A program made the position numbers and the translations under genes. Shown here one piece after another: positions 20,215-28,310 of a stretch of 64,000 nucleotides of DNA. The notes under the pieces were generated by a model, which had not been told where the DNA came from, made no database searches, and saw only the letters and a program-made list of their open reading frames with translations. The stretch lies in the NCBI GenBank assembly GCA_902591495.1, contig CACJAW010000006.1, positions 1-64,000 of the forward strand, written 5' to 3'. The DNA is from an uncultured Pseudohongiella sp. Lineage in GTDB: Bacteria > Pseudomonadota > Gammaproteobacteria > Pseudomonadales > Pseudohongiellaceae. Every line of letters starts with the position of its first letter. Positions within the stretch are counted from its first letter, which is position 1.

Positions 20215-20838
20215 TTAAGTCAAGACAGTTTTTAAAATTTCCGTCTTGTTTAGTTCTAACCATTGTAGTGCGATGATCGACATAGCGTTGGCTAGGTAGC
20301 CTTTTTTTAGAGCTTTAATGGCGGCTTCATAAGACATTACTACAACCTCTATATCCTCATTCTCATTCTCTAGACCATAAACACCACCCATTTTCTCAGA
20401 AGTAACTATACCAAGATACAACCTAACCTTTTCGCTGCTAACTCCTGGGCTGTTAAAATAGTCACAGATTTTGATTAAATCTGATACTTCAACGTTTGAC
20501 TCCTCTCTCACTTCGCGAATAGCAACCTCATCCAGCTGCTCTTCTGCCTCCGCCATCCCTGCAACTAATTCTAAAATCCAGGGGCTATCGCCTTTATCAA
20601 CTAGACCCACTCGAAACTGCCGAACCAAAACTATTTCATCTCGTTTAGGATCGAATAATAGTACCCCGACCGCATCTTCTCTAACCAAGAGTTCTCGCTC
20701 TATTTCTGAACTCCAGCCTCCCAGAAAAAGTTTATGCTTTAACTTAATAGTGTCAATACGAAGGAATCCTCTAAATCGTTTCCGACGCGTTTTAATTAGA
20801 TAATCGGATTTACCAAATCTCGCTTCTAGTTTGGGCAT
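20215..20838 (-). CDS. nudF: ADP-ribose pyrophosphatase (Nudix hydrolase)
   Basis: 207 residues. The Nudix box runs GMAEAEEQLDEVAIREVREE then SNV. All catalytic Glu and Arg are kept, but the Gly of the canonical REUXEEXGU is Asn. The upstream VRQFRVG and ILELVAG segments fit the ADP-ribose pyrophosphatase subgroup. It hydrolyses ADP-ribose to AMP and ribose 5-phosphate. It is followed by DUF1249 and cpdA, the standard order. Confidence 0.9.
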   Translation of the reverse strand: MPKLEARFGKSDYLIKTRRKRFRGFLRIDTIKLKHKLFLGGWSSEIERELLVREDAVGVLLFDPKRDEIVLVRQFRVGLVDKGDSPWILELVAGMAEAEEQLDEVAIREVREESNVEVSDLIKICDYFNSPGVSSEKVRLYLGIVTSEKMGGVYGLENENEDIEVVVMSYEAAIKALKKGYLANAMSIIALQWLELNKTEILKTVLT

Positions 20839-20891
20839 ATGAGGTATCTAATAGATTGATGCTGATGCAGTCTATCTTGAACGTAATCTAA

Positions 20892-21173
20892 TTAAGACCT
20901 ACTTAGTACTTCTACCAAATGATAGCCGAACTGAGTTTTTATAGGTCCTTGTAAACTGTTTATCTCAGCTTTAAATACAACCTCGTCGAATTCTTTAACC
21001 ATCATCCCTGGTCCAAATTGTCCCAAGTCTCCTCCTTGGTCTTTAGATGGGCAGTTTGAATAAATTTGCGCTACCTCTGAAAATTCTTTACCTTCATTCA
21101 AAATCAGCTCTCTGAGTTTCAAACATTCCTCTTCAGTTTTAACCAAAATATGTCTTGCGCTTGCTACTGTCAT
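20892..21173 (-). CDS. ppiC: Parvulin-type peptidyl-prolyl isomerase
   Basis: 93 residues forming a single rotamase domain: ASARHILVKTEEEC at the start, YSNCPSKDQGGDLGQFGPGMMVKEF in the middle (shown across two parts), and TQFGYHLVEV at the end. There is no signal peptide or extra domain, so it is the small cytosolic PpiC type. It is the first gene of the minus-strand run leading into nudF, 53 bases upstream of it. Confidence 0.94.
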   Translation of the reverse strand: MTVASARHILVKTEEECLKLRELILNEGKEFSEVAQIYSNCPSKDQGGDLGQFGPGMMVKEFDEVVFKAEINSLQGPIKTQFGYHLVEVLSRS

Positions 21174-21337
21174 TTTTACTTCTCCATACAGACTAGGTGA
21201 ATATTATGCACGATTTAGATAATTCGAGCACACAATTAATTCCACATACGTTATAATTATACGCGTTCAGAAAGCGTAAGAATTAATAACATCTTAGTTA
21301 GTAACTTTATCTCATAATCCCGGCTCACCTAGTTATT

Positions 21338-21901
21338 ATGGTAATACCAGAACCCCAGCCAAGAAAGCACATACACACTCGGACTATAGATTATCGTGGT
21401 TATCAGCGAGAGGATAATTTATGGGACATTGAAGCACACATGACTGATACAAAAACTTATCCCATTAGAAACAATTGGCGTGGTCAGCTAGAAGTAGGAG
21501 AGCCACTTCATGAGATGCTTATTCGGATTACAATAGATAATAAATTTTGTATTCAAGATATTTGGGCTAGAACTGAGAATAGCCCATTTAAAATATGTCC
21601 AGACATTGCAGATGCATATAAAAATTTGATCGGCATAAAGATGGGCCCAGGGTGGCGTAAGGCGATCAGACAAAAGGTAGGGGGAGTTCGTGGCTGTACA
21701 CATTTAACAGAATTACTTTTCCCAATGGCTACAGTAGCTATGCAAACCATATGGCCGCTTCTTAGTAAAAATACGAAAGAGAAAAATTTGGATAAGTCGC
21801 CTGACAGAGCACCCACAGTTTTAAACACTTGTCACGCTTGGGATAGCAAATCGCCAGTGGTCAAAGAGAATGCTCCAAATTTTTACACCGGCAGTGACTA
21901 A
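21338..21901 (+). CDS. DUF2889 family protein
   Basis: 187 residues. It has the DUF2889 pattern: HTRTIDYRGYQREDNLWDIE at the start, KTYPIRN, GEPLHEMLIRITID, then GPGWRKAIRQKVGGVRGCTHL and ELLFPMATVAMQTI (each block separate). HTR...D and GCTHLTEL recur across the family, but no function is established. In other proteobacteria it occurs near steroid or aromatic catabolism genes or alone. Here it stands alone, with its stop overlapping the convergent kinase stop by four bases. Confidence 0.85.
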   Translation: MVIPEPQPRKHIHTRTIDYRGYQREDNLWDIEAHMTDTKTYPIRNNWRGQLEVGEPLHEMLIRITIDNKFCIQDIWARTENSPFKICPDIADAYKNLIGIKMGPGWRKAIRQKVGGVRGCTHLTELLFPMATVAMQTIWPLLSKNTKEKNLDKSPDRAPTVLNTCHAWDSKSPVVKENAPNFYTGSD

Positions 21902-24081
21902 TCGTAGAATAGAGGGATAACAACCGTAATCACAACACCCTTACTATCTTTTCTATTCTCTGCTCTAATTTGACCCCCATGAAATTCTGTTATCAACCTC
22001 GCAATATGCAGCCCCATACCCAAATGTGGCTGTTTTTGTCGTTCATGGGAGCGAACGGAAATCATAGAATCGAATATTCTCTCCTTCATCTCTTCAGGAA
22101 GAAAAGATCCTGAATTTGAAACCTTTATAGTGGCATGGTCCCTCAAGGTTCGGCAGTAGACTCTAATAGGTTGTTCATTCCTTGAAAATTCAACAGCATT
22201 GGCTACTAATTTGTCGAGTAACTGAGCGATGTACTCAGGGACTCCTCTGATATAAATTGGGTACTTTGGAAAGTCAGTTTCAAATGCACACGTGCCATAG
22301 GCTAATTTGTATCCTTCCACGCAGCCATTAACCACGGCCCTTAGCTCAATTTTTTCTTTTTCAGAAGTTTGTAGCATCTGCTCCAGTCGTGTGGCCTCAC
22401 TCATGTTTGTCAAGATTAGATTTAATCTACTAATACCCTCCTCAGCACGCTCTAAGTAAACTTTAGATCCTTTATTGGTTTCACTTAAGACAAGATTTTC
22501 AATTGAAGATCGGACAACAGTGACCGGAGTGCGAAGCTCATGAGAAAGACGAGAGGACATATTCTCTAAATAGTTGGTATACTGAGTTAATCGCTCCACA
22601 ATACTTGAAAAACTGCGAGAGAGATCGCCGATTTCGTCCGAACTCCGAGATGGCACCATAGTATTTTTGACTCTACCACCCTCGTCGATTATTCCTTCAG
22701 CCTGATTCCTCAAAAACCTCACCCTGGAAGAAATTCTAGACGCGAAAAAAAACAAGCCTAAAGCAACCACTAACATCACAGCGAGCATAGTGTTGAAAAG
22801 TTGCTCTAGTGCCTGATTTCGGAATGTCCTTAGCCCATTCATATTCTGATCTACTACAACTGCACCCATTACATCTTCACCAGAAAAAATCGGATAAGCA
22901 GCTCCTAAGATTCTAGTTTGCGTATCCGCTAATGTTCGAAACTGAGTTAAAGGAACACCCATTAAAGCAGAATTGATATGATTACCCTCCCGTGTTACGT
23001 CGGAGTAAAGCTCATCAATAAAGTCATTACTGGGCTGCACAAGAAAGCGATTGTATAGGGGACGTAGGATCTGGTTTTGAAGGGATTCCCAATATTTATT
23101 TTTTTCATCGTCTGATGCGGCCTTTGCTAATTGTAAACCAGTCGCAGATTGGATATCACCAACCGTTAACAAAACTCTGCCCCTAAAATCTACGACCTGT
23201 ATGCGAGAATTATTATGATTCATGCCTGCCACTATTCTATCGATTTCTGGCGTCGGCAAACGCAGAGACCCAAGTCTTTCAGCATCCGCTACTTTGGAAG
23301 TTGCCACCACAGTGCTAATCGTTCGTTGGATTGAATCGTCTACATCAAAAATAGTAAAACCAAGCCTTTCCCCCAGCATCTGCATTGGAATTTGTAATTC
23401 AACCTCATACCCATTTGTTGTTTCATACCATTGTCCAGTAATTCTCCCTTCATATACTGGGTCGGAGTAATCATTTTCAACCTCAAACGGATAAATTGGT
23501 TCTGGACCATACGGAGCAATTACGTAGTTAGTTATTCCAGAGCCATCCCTAGCTAACATCGTAATTTGTAAAAAGTCGCTCCTATTTACACTTAACGCCT
23601 CTCTATCTCTATAAACTAACTGATCGTCATAAACCTTAAAATACGCATAGAGCGATCCATCATATTCTCCTACCATATTTTTGAAGCTCACAGAGTCATC
23701 ATTAAAATAGTATCGAACAGGATTTAAGGGGGTACGAAGATAATTTTTAGAGTCATAGTCTACCTCATATTGTTGATATGCCCCCCAGTCTAATAAAGAG
23801 CCATCGTCAAGCTCCAAAGGAGAAAATATTGGATAAACATATAGATCTTCGGCCCTTCTGGCTGGACTATAGCTTCCTTCATTAAAAAGTTCCGGGCGTT
23901 CATTGAGAGCTGTAGCTAAAGCCTGGGCAGTTCCTAAAACGGTCTGCTCTTGACCAAGTTGTAAATATTCTTCCATTTCCAGTATATATTGATAACCAAG
24001 CCAAGGAATAACTAACAAAAAACTAGATAAGAAAACTAGTTTAAATCGAATTCCAAACAAATTTTTAAAGCCAAACTTCAT
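21898..24081 (-). CDS. pdsS: Sensor histidine kinase, dedicated-sortase-system type (PdsS-like)
   Basis: 727 residues: short cytoplasmic start, TM1 (about 12-30), long periplasmic sensor (about 31-425) with a carbohydrate-binding-family-9-like part (YYFNDDSVSF...YEVELQIPMQMLG), TM2 (about 428-449), HAMP, HisKA with His514 in SSRLSHELRTPV, and a HATPase_c domain (LVANAVEFSRNE, HLGMGLHIARLITEFHGG). The layout and the LPWLGYQY...GQEQTVLGTAQALATAL start agree with the proteobacterial dedicated sortase kinase family as I remember it. It is 22 bases downstream of its response regulator. Confidence 0.7.
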   Translation of the reverse strand: MKFGFKNLFGIRFKLVFLSSFLLVIPWLGYQYILEMEEYLQLGQEQTVLGTAQALATALNERPELFNEGSYSPARRAEDLYVYPIFSPLELDDGSLLDWGAYQQYEVDYDSKNYLRTPLNPVRYYFNDDSVSFKNMVGEYDGSLYAYFKVYDDQLVYRDREALSVNRSDFLQITMLARDGSGITNYVIAPYGPEPIYPFEVENDYSDPVYEGRITGQWYETTNGYEVELQIPMQMLGERLGFTIFDVDDSIQRTISTVVATSKVADAERLGSLRLPTPEIDRIVAGMNHNNSRIQVVDFRGRVLLTVGDIQSATGLQLAKAASDDEKNKYWESLQNQILRPLYNRFLVQPSNDFIDELYSDVTREGNHINSALMGVPLTQFRTLADTQTRILGAAYPIFSGEDVMGAVVVDQNMNGLRTFRNQALEQLFNTMLAVMLVVALGLFFFASRISSRVRFLRNQAEGIIDEGGRVKNTMVPSRSSDEIGDLSRSFSSIVERLTQYTNYLENMSSRLSHELRTPVTVVRSSIENLVLSETNKGSKVYLERAEEGISRLNLILTNMSEATRLEQMLQTSEKEKIELRAVVNGCVEGYKLAYGTCAFETDFPKYPIYIRGVPEYIAQLLDKLVANAVEFSRNEQPIRVYCRTLRDHATIKVSNSGSFLPEEMKERIFDSMISVRSHERQKQPHLGMGLHIARLITEFHGGQIRAENRKDSKGVVITVVIPLFYD

Positions 24082-24103
24082 CTTTTATGATTACCTAAAT
24101 TTA

Positions 24104-24799
24104 CTACCCCTCAAGATTCCATCGATAACCCATACCGTATACGGTTTCGATACAATCAAATCCTGAGTCAACTAACATAAATTTCTTACGTATTCGCTTT
24201 ATATGAGAAGTAATAGTACTACCGTCTACAAATATTTTTGATTCCTGCATGAGCACCTGCCTACTTTTTACATGACCGGTAAATTTCGCAAGTGCATGGA
24301 CCATCCAAAACTCCGTGACCGTAAGCGGCACTGCTACACTGTTCCATTCCACCGTTAGTCTTCCAATATCTAGCGTTAGTTTGCCACGTTCTACAAGGTT
24401 TTCTGGTGATGTAGGTTGATCTAAAACATCTGATCTTCTGAAAAGTGCCGCAATCCGAGCTGACAGATGGGGCAGGCTGATATCTTTGGTTAGATAATCG
24501 TCAGCTCCCATCCTAAGTCCACTCACAGTATCGAAGTCATTGTCGCGAGCTGTAAGAAAAATTATCGGTAGTGTGTCCGACAAAGACCTTAAGTCTTGGC
24601 AGAGGGTAAAGCCACCATCTATCTCTGACTCAAGACCGATATCGATGATTGCTAGATTCGGAAGACGTAAGTTAAACGAAGTCATCGCATCTAAACGATT
24701 ACTGTAGGTCTGCACCTCATAACCTTGCTTGCGAAGAACATCAGCGTAATTTTCTCTTATCGCTGCTTCATCCTCTACTATTGCTATTCTCCTACTCAC
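24104..24799 (-). CDS. pdsR: OmpR-type response regulator, dedicated-sortase-system type (PdsR-like)
   Basis: 231 residues: receiver domain with acidic pocket (VEDE, residues 8-11), phospho-acceptor Asp53 (AIIDIGL), Thr (FLTARD) and Lys105 (DYLTKDI); then a winged-helix DNA-binding domain ending IETVYGMGYRWN. The long DIGLESEIDGGF insert after Asp53 and the pairing with the adjacent kinase fit the PdsR type. It is the first gene of the pdsR-pdsS operon, with a 268-base divergent region to the OmpA-like gene, which is the natural place for its own binding sites. Confidence 0.75.
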   Translation of the reverse strand: MSRRIAIVEDEAAIRENYADVLRKQGYEVQTYSNRLDAMTSFNLRLPNLAIIDIGLESEIDGGFTLCQDLRSLSDTLPIIFLTARDNDFDTVSGLRMGADDYLTKDISLPHLSARIAALFRRSDVLDQPTSPENLVERGKLTLDIGRLTVEWNSVAVPLTVTEFWMVHALAKFTGHVKSRQVLMQESKIFVDGSTITSHIKRIRKKFMLVDSGFDCIETVYGMGYRWNLEG

Positions 24800-25067
24800 A
24801 GGACGCCCCCGATATATTTACCAGCGAAAGACACTATACTGTTTAATATACCCTAATAAACCTAGGTATCGGAGCACATCAAGACAGTGCGTAGCCATTG
24901 CCATTATTCTGCCATATTTAATCACGACATAGCCTCAATGACAGCCCCTCGATGCGAGAAACAAGTTCTTTAATAGATCTTAAGAATTTTTGATCTGACA
25001 ATTAAATTTTAGTAACGATCCCAAAATTTTTTATCCGTTTGGGTGGTTACGGAAAGGAGCAATAAAA

Positions 25068-25826
25068 ATGTTCGGAAGATGCTTTCTCGCAACAACCTTA
25101 ATATTCTATTCCATTAGTTTGCATGCACAATCAAAACAAGAGGTCAGAAACAATATTTCTCCCAACGAAAGTTTTGGGTTTATAGGTGGAGCGATATTAG
25201 GGGGGCTAAGTGGCGGACCTCCTGGTGTGCTTTTGGGGGCAGGGTTTGGTGCACTCTTAGGTGACAAGTGGACCTCAAATAGATATGCGTTGGAGGAAAT
25301 GCGCACCGCGCTAGACAAGTCAAATTTAGAACAAATCGTAGCAAAAAATGAATTAGCCAAAGTAAGTCAAAAATATAACCCACTTAATTCCGTGCAAGAT
25401 GTGCAACTAATTTCATTCAGTAATGATTCGGCCTTAGATGTCAGCTGTTGCGAATCGAAAATATCAATAAATTTCAAAACAGGTAGGAGTGAAATAGAAA
25501 AACATTATGAAGAAGAACTTAAGATGTTTGCAAAACAAGCAATTAGTTTGAAGAATTCTAAGATTGAAATTCTTGGTTATGCAGATCGTAATGGTAGTGC
25601 CTCGGAGAATTTTGAACTTTCGAAACGAAGGAATTTGTCAGTTGAGAAGTTCCTAACTGAGAATGGTGTCAATCGCGCATCAATAACTACGATAGCATAT
25701 GGCGATACTATGCCACTGCAACTTGATTCTAGTTATGAGTCAAATTTCTTTGACCGTCGAGTGTCAATTCATTTAAGGGTCGACGATAACCTCGTCACAA
25801 GTCATCTTGTAGAAGATGTCAAATAG
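25068..25826 (+). CDS. pdsO: OmpA-family protein, sortase-system type (PdsO-like)
   Basis: 252 residues: signal peptide (about 1-20, LHAQ/S), a Gly-rich hydrophobic hairpin (about 36-65, FIGGAILGGLSGGPPG...), a short coiled stretch, and a C-terminal OmpA peptidoglycan-binding domain (about 130-240; INFKTGRSEIE, EILGYADRNGSASENFELSKRR in pieces). The Gly-zipper plus OmpA layout next to PdsS/PdsR-like genes fits PdsO. The usual partners, a marine-type sortase and an LPXTG-like VIT/VWA target protein, are absent here. Ribosome site AAGGAG is well placed. Confidence 0.65.
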   Translation: MFGRCFLATTLIFYSISLHAQSKQEVRNNISPNESFGFIGGAILGGLSGGPPGVLLGAGFGALLGDKWTSNRYALEEMRTALDKSNLEQIVAKNELAKVSQKYNPLNSVQDVQLISFSNDSALDVSCCESKISINFKTGRSEIEKHYEEELKMFAKQAISLKNSKIEILGYADRNGSASENFELSKRRNLSVEKFLTENGVNRASITTIAYGDTMPLQLDSSYESNFFDRRVSIHLRVDDNLVTSHLVEDVK

Positions 25827-25839
25827 GGGTAATAACGTT

Positions 25840-26499
25840 ATGAAAAATATTCAGTTAATAATCGGGGATAAGAACTACTCTTCTTGGTCATTGTGCCCTT
25901 GGCTCTTGCTACATATGTTTAACTTGGAATTTGACGAGGTCAAAATCCCTCTTTTTAGGGAAAATACCGCGGAAAGGCTTGGTCCTTATTCACCATCTCT
26001 CAAGGTGCCTGCCCTAATTCATGGTGATGTGTCTGTCTGGGACTCGCTAGCAATATGTGAATATATTTCCGAAAACATGTTAGATGATGCCGGCTGGCCA
26101 CTAACTAGCAAAAGAAAAGCCTACGCAAGATCGATATGTTCTGAAATTCATTCTGAGTTCCCCAATCTTAAGAAAGACTGGCCAATGAATTGCAATGCAT
26201 CCTACAAACTTAAGCCAACTGAGCCTTTGCTGAATGAAATAGCTCGCATAGATGCGATTTGGAGTTGTTGCAGAAAACGCTTCGGAGAAAACGGGAACTA
26301 TCTTTTTGGTAGATTCAGTATAGCAGACTGTATGTTTGTCCCAATGGCCATCTGCTTTGAATGTTATGGAGCAGAGCTATGTAGCGAAGCAAATAGTTAT
26401 AAACAAACTCTCTTAGAGAACCCTTTTACACAGAAGTGGCTAGAGCTAGCTAAATTGGAAGAAAAACATCTTTCTTTAGCATATTCAAATAGCGCTTAG
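25840..26499 (+). CDS. Glutathione S-transferase family protein
   Basis: 219 residues from the ATG at 25840, which has TAGGGG in front and gives the family N-terminus (QLIIGDKNYSSWSLCPWLL). An in-frame ATG at 25816 lies inside the pdsO end and is less likely. The thioredoxin-fold domain (1-80) has the VPALIHGDVSVWDSLAICEYI motif, where Ser binds the glutathione gamma-glutamyl part, and the helical domain follows. The KNYSSWSLRPW-type subgroup is usually of unknown substrate. It starts 13 bases after pdsO, so the two may be co-transcribed. Confidence 0.88.
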   Translation: MKNIQLIIGDKNYSSWSLCPWLLLHMFNLEFDEVKIPLFRENTAERLGPYSPSLKVPALIHGDVSVWDSLAICEYISENMLDDAGWPLTSKRKAYARSICSEIHSEFPNLKKDWPMNCNASYKLKPTEPLLNEIARIDAIWSCCRKRFGENGNYLFGRFSIADCMFVPMAICFECYGAELCSEANSYKQTLLENPFTQKWLELAKLEEKHLSLAYSNSA

Positions 26500-26550
26500 T
26501 TCTTGATTTCAATAATGGTCTAGTTGAGACAACTCTAGTTTTATTAGAAT

Positions 26551-27618
26551 TCAGCTATTCCTAGTCATCAGAGTTTTGCTCAGTTTTTCAGACATTTCTA
26601 GAATTGATCTCTCGGTTGTAGACCAATCCATACACGCGTCTGTAACTGATACGCCATACTTTAAATTTTCAAGGTTCTCAGGAATTGGCTGATTCCCCGA
26701 GTTGATAAAGCTCTCTAGCATTACACCTATTATGGAGTTATTACCTCTTAAAATCTGATGCGTAATATCGCTTAATACCTGCGGTTGTATCTCAGGATTT
26801 TTACTTGAATTTGCGTGACTACAGTCAATCATTATGTTGCCGCCGACCCCGCCTTTAGCTAACGCTTTTTCGCACTTTGACACATGAACTGAGTCGTAAT
26901 TTGGCCCATTGCTTCCGCCTCTTAAGACAACATGAGCATAAGGATTGCCTTTAGTAGTGACCACAGAGACTTGTCCCTTTGGATTTATTCCTAAAAATCT
27001 ATGAGGGCTTGAAACCGACTGCATTGCATTTACAGCAACGGTAAGGCCGCCGTCTGTCCCGTTCTTAAATCCTACTGCAGAGGATAAACCTGAAGACATT
27101 TCTCTATGAGTTTGTGACTCTGTAGTGCGGGCTCCAATAGCAGACCAGGAAATCAAATCTTGGATATATTGAGGCGAAATAGGGTCAAGTGCCTCTGTCG
27201 AAGTAGGCAGTCCTAGTTCTACGATATCCAGTAATAGCCTTCGACCAATCCTTAGGCCCTCCTCTATTTTAAACGAGTCATCAAGATAAGGATCGTTAAT
27301 TAAACCCTTCCAGCCAATTGATGTTCTGGGTTTTTCAAAATAAACCCGCATTACAATAAATAGTGTATCAGCAACTTTATCAGCCAAAATCTTCAAGCGC
27401 TTGGCATAATCTAGCGCTGCCTCCGTATCATGAATTGAACAGGGTCCTACAACTAGGAACATCCTTGGATCTTTTCTATCTAGGATCGAAAAAATCGTTC
27501 TCCGAGCATCGGTTACAGACTCGAGAGCAGGACCGATTAAAGGCATTTCTGTCTTTAATTTTTCAGGTGTAATTAGAACCTCATTCGAACTTACATTTAG
27601 ATCTTCTGTAATAATCAT
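26551..27618 (-). CDS. aroF/aroG/aroH: 3-deoxy-7-phosphoheptulonate (DAHP) synthase
   Basis: 355 residues, type I-alpha DAHP synthase. The substrate-binding motifs VVGPCSIHD, MRVYFEKPRTSIGWKGL, SWSAIGARTTESQTHREMSS (pieces) and IMIDCSHANSSK are present. It condenses PEP and erythrose 4-phosphate at the first step of aromatic amino acid synthesis. Which aromatic amino acid inhibits it cannot be told. No TyrR-like palindrome or trp-type leader is evident upstream. It is followed by a convergent GST gene. Confidence 0.95.
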   Translation of the reverse strand: MIITEDLNVSSNEVLITPEKLKTEMPLIGPALESVTDARRTIFSILDRKDPRMFLVVGPCSIHDTEAALDYAKRLKILADKVADTLFIVMRVYFEKPRTSIGWKGLINDPYLDDSFKIEEGLRIGRRLLLDIVELGLPTSTEALDPISPQYIQDLISWSAIGARTTESQTHREMSSGLSSAVGFKNGTDGGLTVAVNAMQSVSSPHRFLGINPKGQVSVVTTKGNPYAHVVLRGGSNGPNYDSVHVSKCEKALAKGGVGGNIMIDCSHANSSKNPEIQPQVLSDITHQILRGNNSIIGVMLESFINSGNQPIPENLENLKYGVSVTDACMDWSTTERSILEMSEKLSKTLMTRNS

Positions 27619-27810
27619 TTACTGAAACTCAAAACCTATTTCTTAAATTGTATGTGAATAAATCTTTATAATCATACCAAATTGGAATCAACAAAGTCAT
27701 ATCCTGTCCATGACCTGTCTGATTGCACCTTTGTAAAAAGAGGTTATTAGTTACCACTCAACTGCATAGTTTGTGGTGGTATTTAGTTAAGTTTCGCGAT
27801 TCTTATAGAT

Positions 27811-27981
27811 TTATTCGTTTCCAGTTTTATAGCGCGAACTCGGTCGTCTTGTTACAACTTTCTTACCGAATGAATAGACTATTCCGACTGTTCTGTCTTG
27901 GCTTTCTGTATTGATTTGCCAATAATGAGGAACCTTGTGCTCGTCAACATATTTCGGAAAATGATCCAAGTTTGCATTCAT
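27811..27981 (-). CDS. Probable small protein, 56 residues
   Basis: The minus strand from ATG (27981) to TAA (27813-27811) encodes 56 residues beginning MNANLDHFPKYVDEHKVPHY and ending SSRYKTGNE. AGGTGG lies 5 bases before the ATG, a fair ribosome site. Composition is protein-like (mixed charged, aromatic and Gly residues, no low complexity) and the protein would be basic at its C-terminus and soluble. I do not recognise it. It lies 192 bases upstream of the DAHP synthase gene in the same direction and could be a leader or an independent gene. Confidence 0.4.
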   Translation of the reverse strand: MNANLDHFPKYVDEHKVPHYWQINTESQDRTVGIVYSFGKKVVTRRPSSRYKTGNE

Positions 27982-28100
27982 TATATCCACCTATCCTGCC
28001 GACTAGTAACTAAGTTTGTAATAAACGATGAACCATAGGTTAAACGGATTTGATGATTGCCTTCAGTTAAACCTGATCTATCTCATCACTAGCCCTTTGC

Positions 28101-28227
28101 CTAGTAAAAGTGACAACTAAAAATGACTAAACTAAATATATACACCTACGAAGATTTTACATCGCCTCGTAGTTCCTATTGTGTTAACTACCGCAATTCC
28201 AGTGCTCAGACTGTCACTTTTAGTTAC
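28101..28227. promoter_or_regulatory. Repeated boxes upstream of tolC
   Basis: TAAAAGTGACA (28105-28115) recurs as its exact inverse TGTCACTTTTA (28212-28222). A near copy AACTAAAAATGAC (28115-28127) also matches the extended inverse copy (GTAACTAAAAGTGACA on the minus strand, 28227-28212). Three related boxes 84-210 bases before the tolC ATG could be regulator sites. Confidence 0.3.
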
Positions 28228-28310
28228 ACTAAGAATCCAATAAAAATGAACCTCTATTGTCTTTTTTATCGTTAATTAATCATCTATATATTTATCTAAG
28301 GGTGTGATCT

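Larger units (their letters stand above)
27619..28310. other. 692-base region with no long gene
   Basis: This gap between DAHP synthase and tolC holds the probable 56-residue gene at 27811-27981 (minus strand) and a group of short repeated boxes at 28101-28227. A plus-strand open frame at 27723-27914 looks non-coding. The rest presumably carries the promoters of the DAHP synthase gene and tolC; I saw no tRNA or terminator. Confidence 0.6.

Noticed and set aside
27723-27914. 63-codon plus-strand frame in the gap before tolC
   Set aside because: Leu/Phe/Arg-rich sequence without a ribosome site; the minus-strand frame over the same bases is better.
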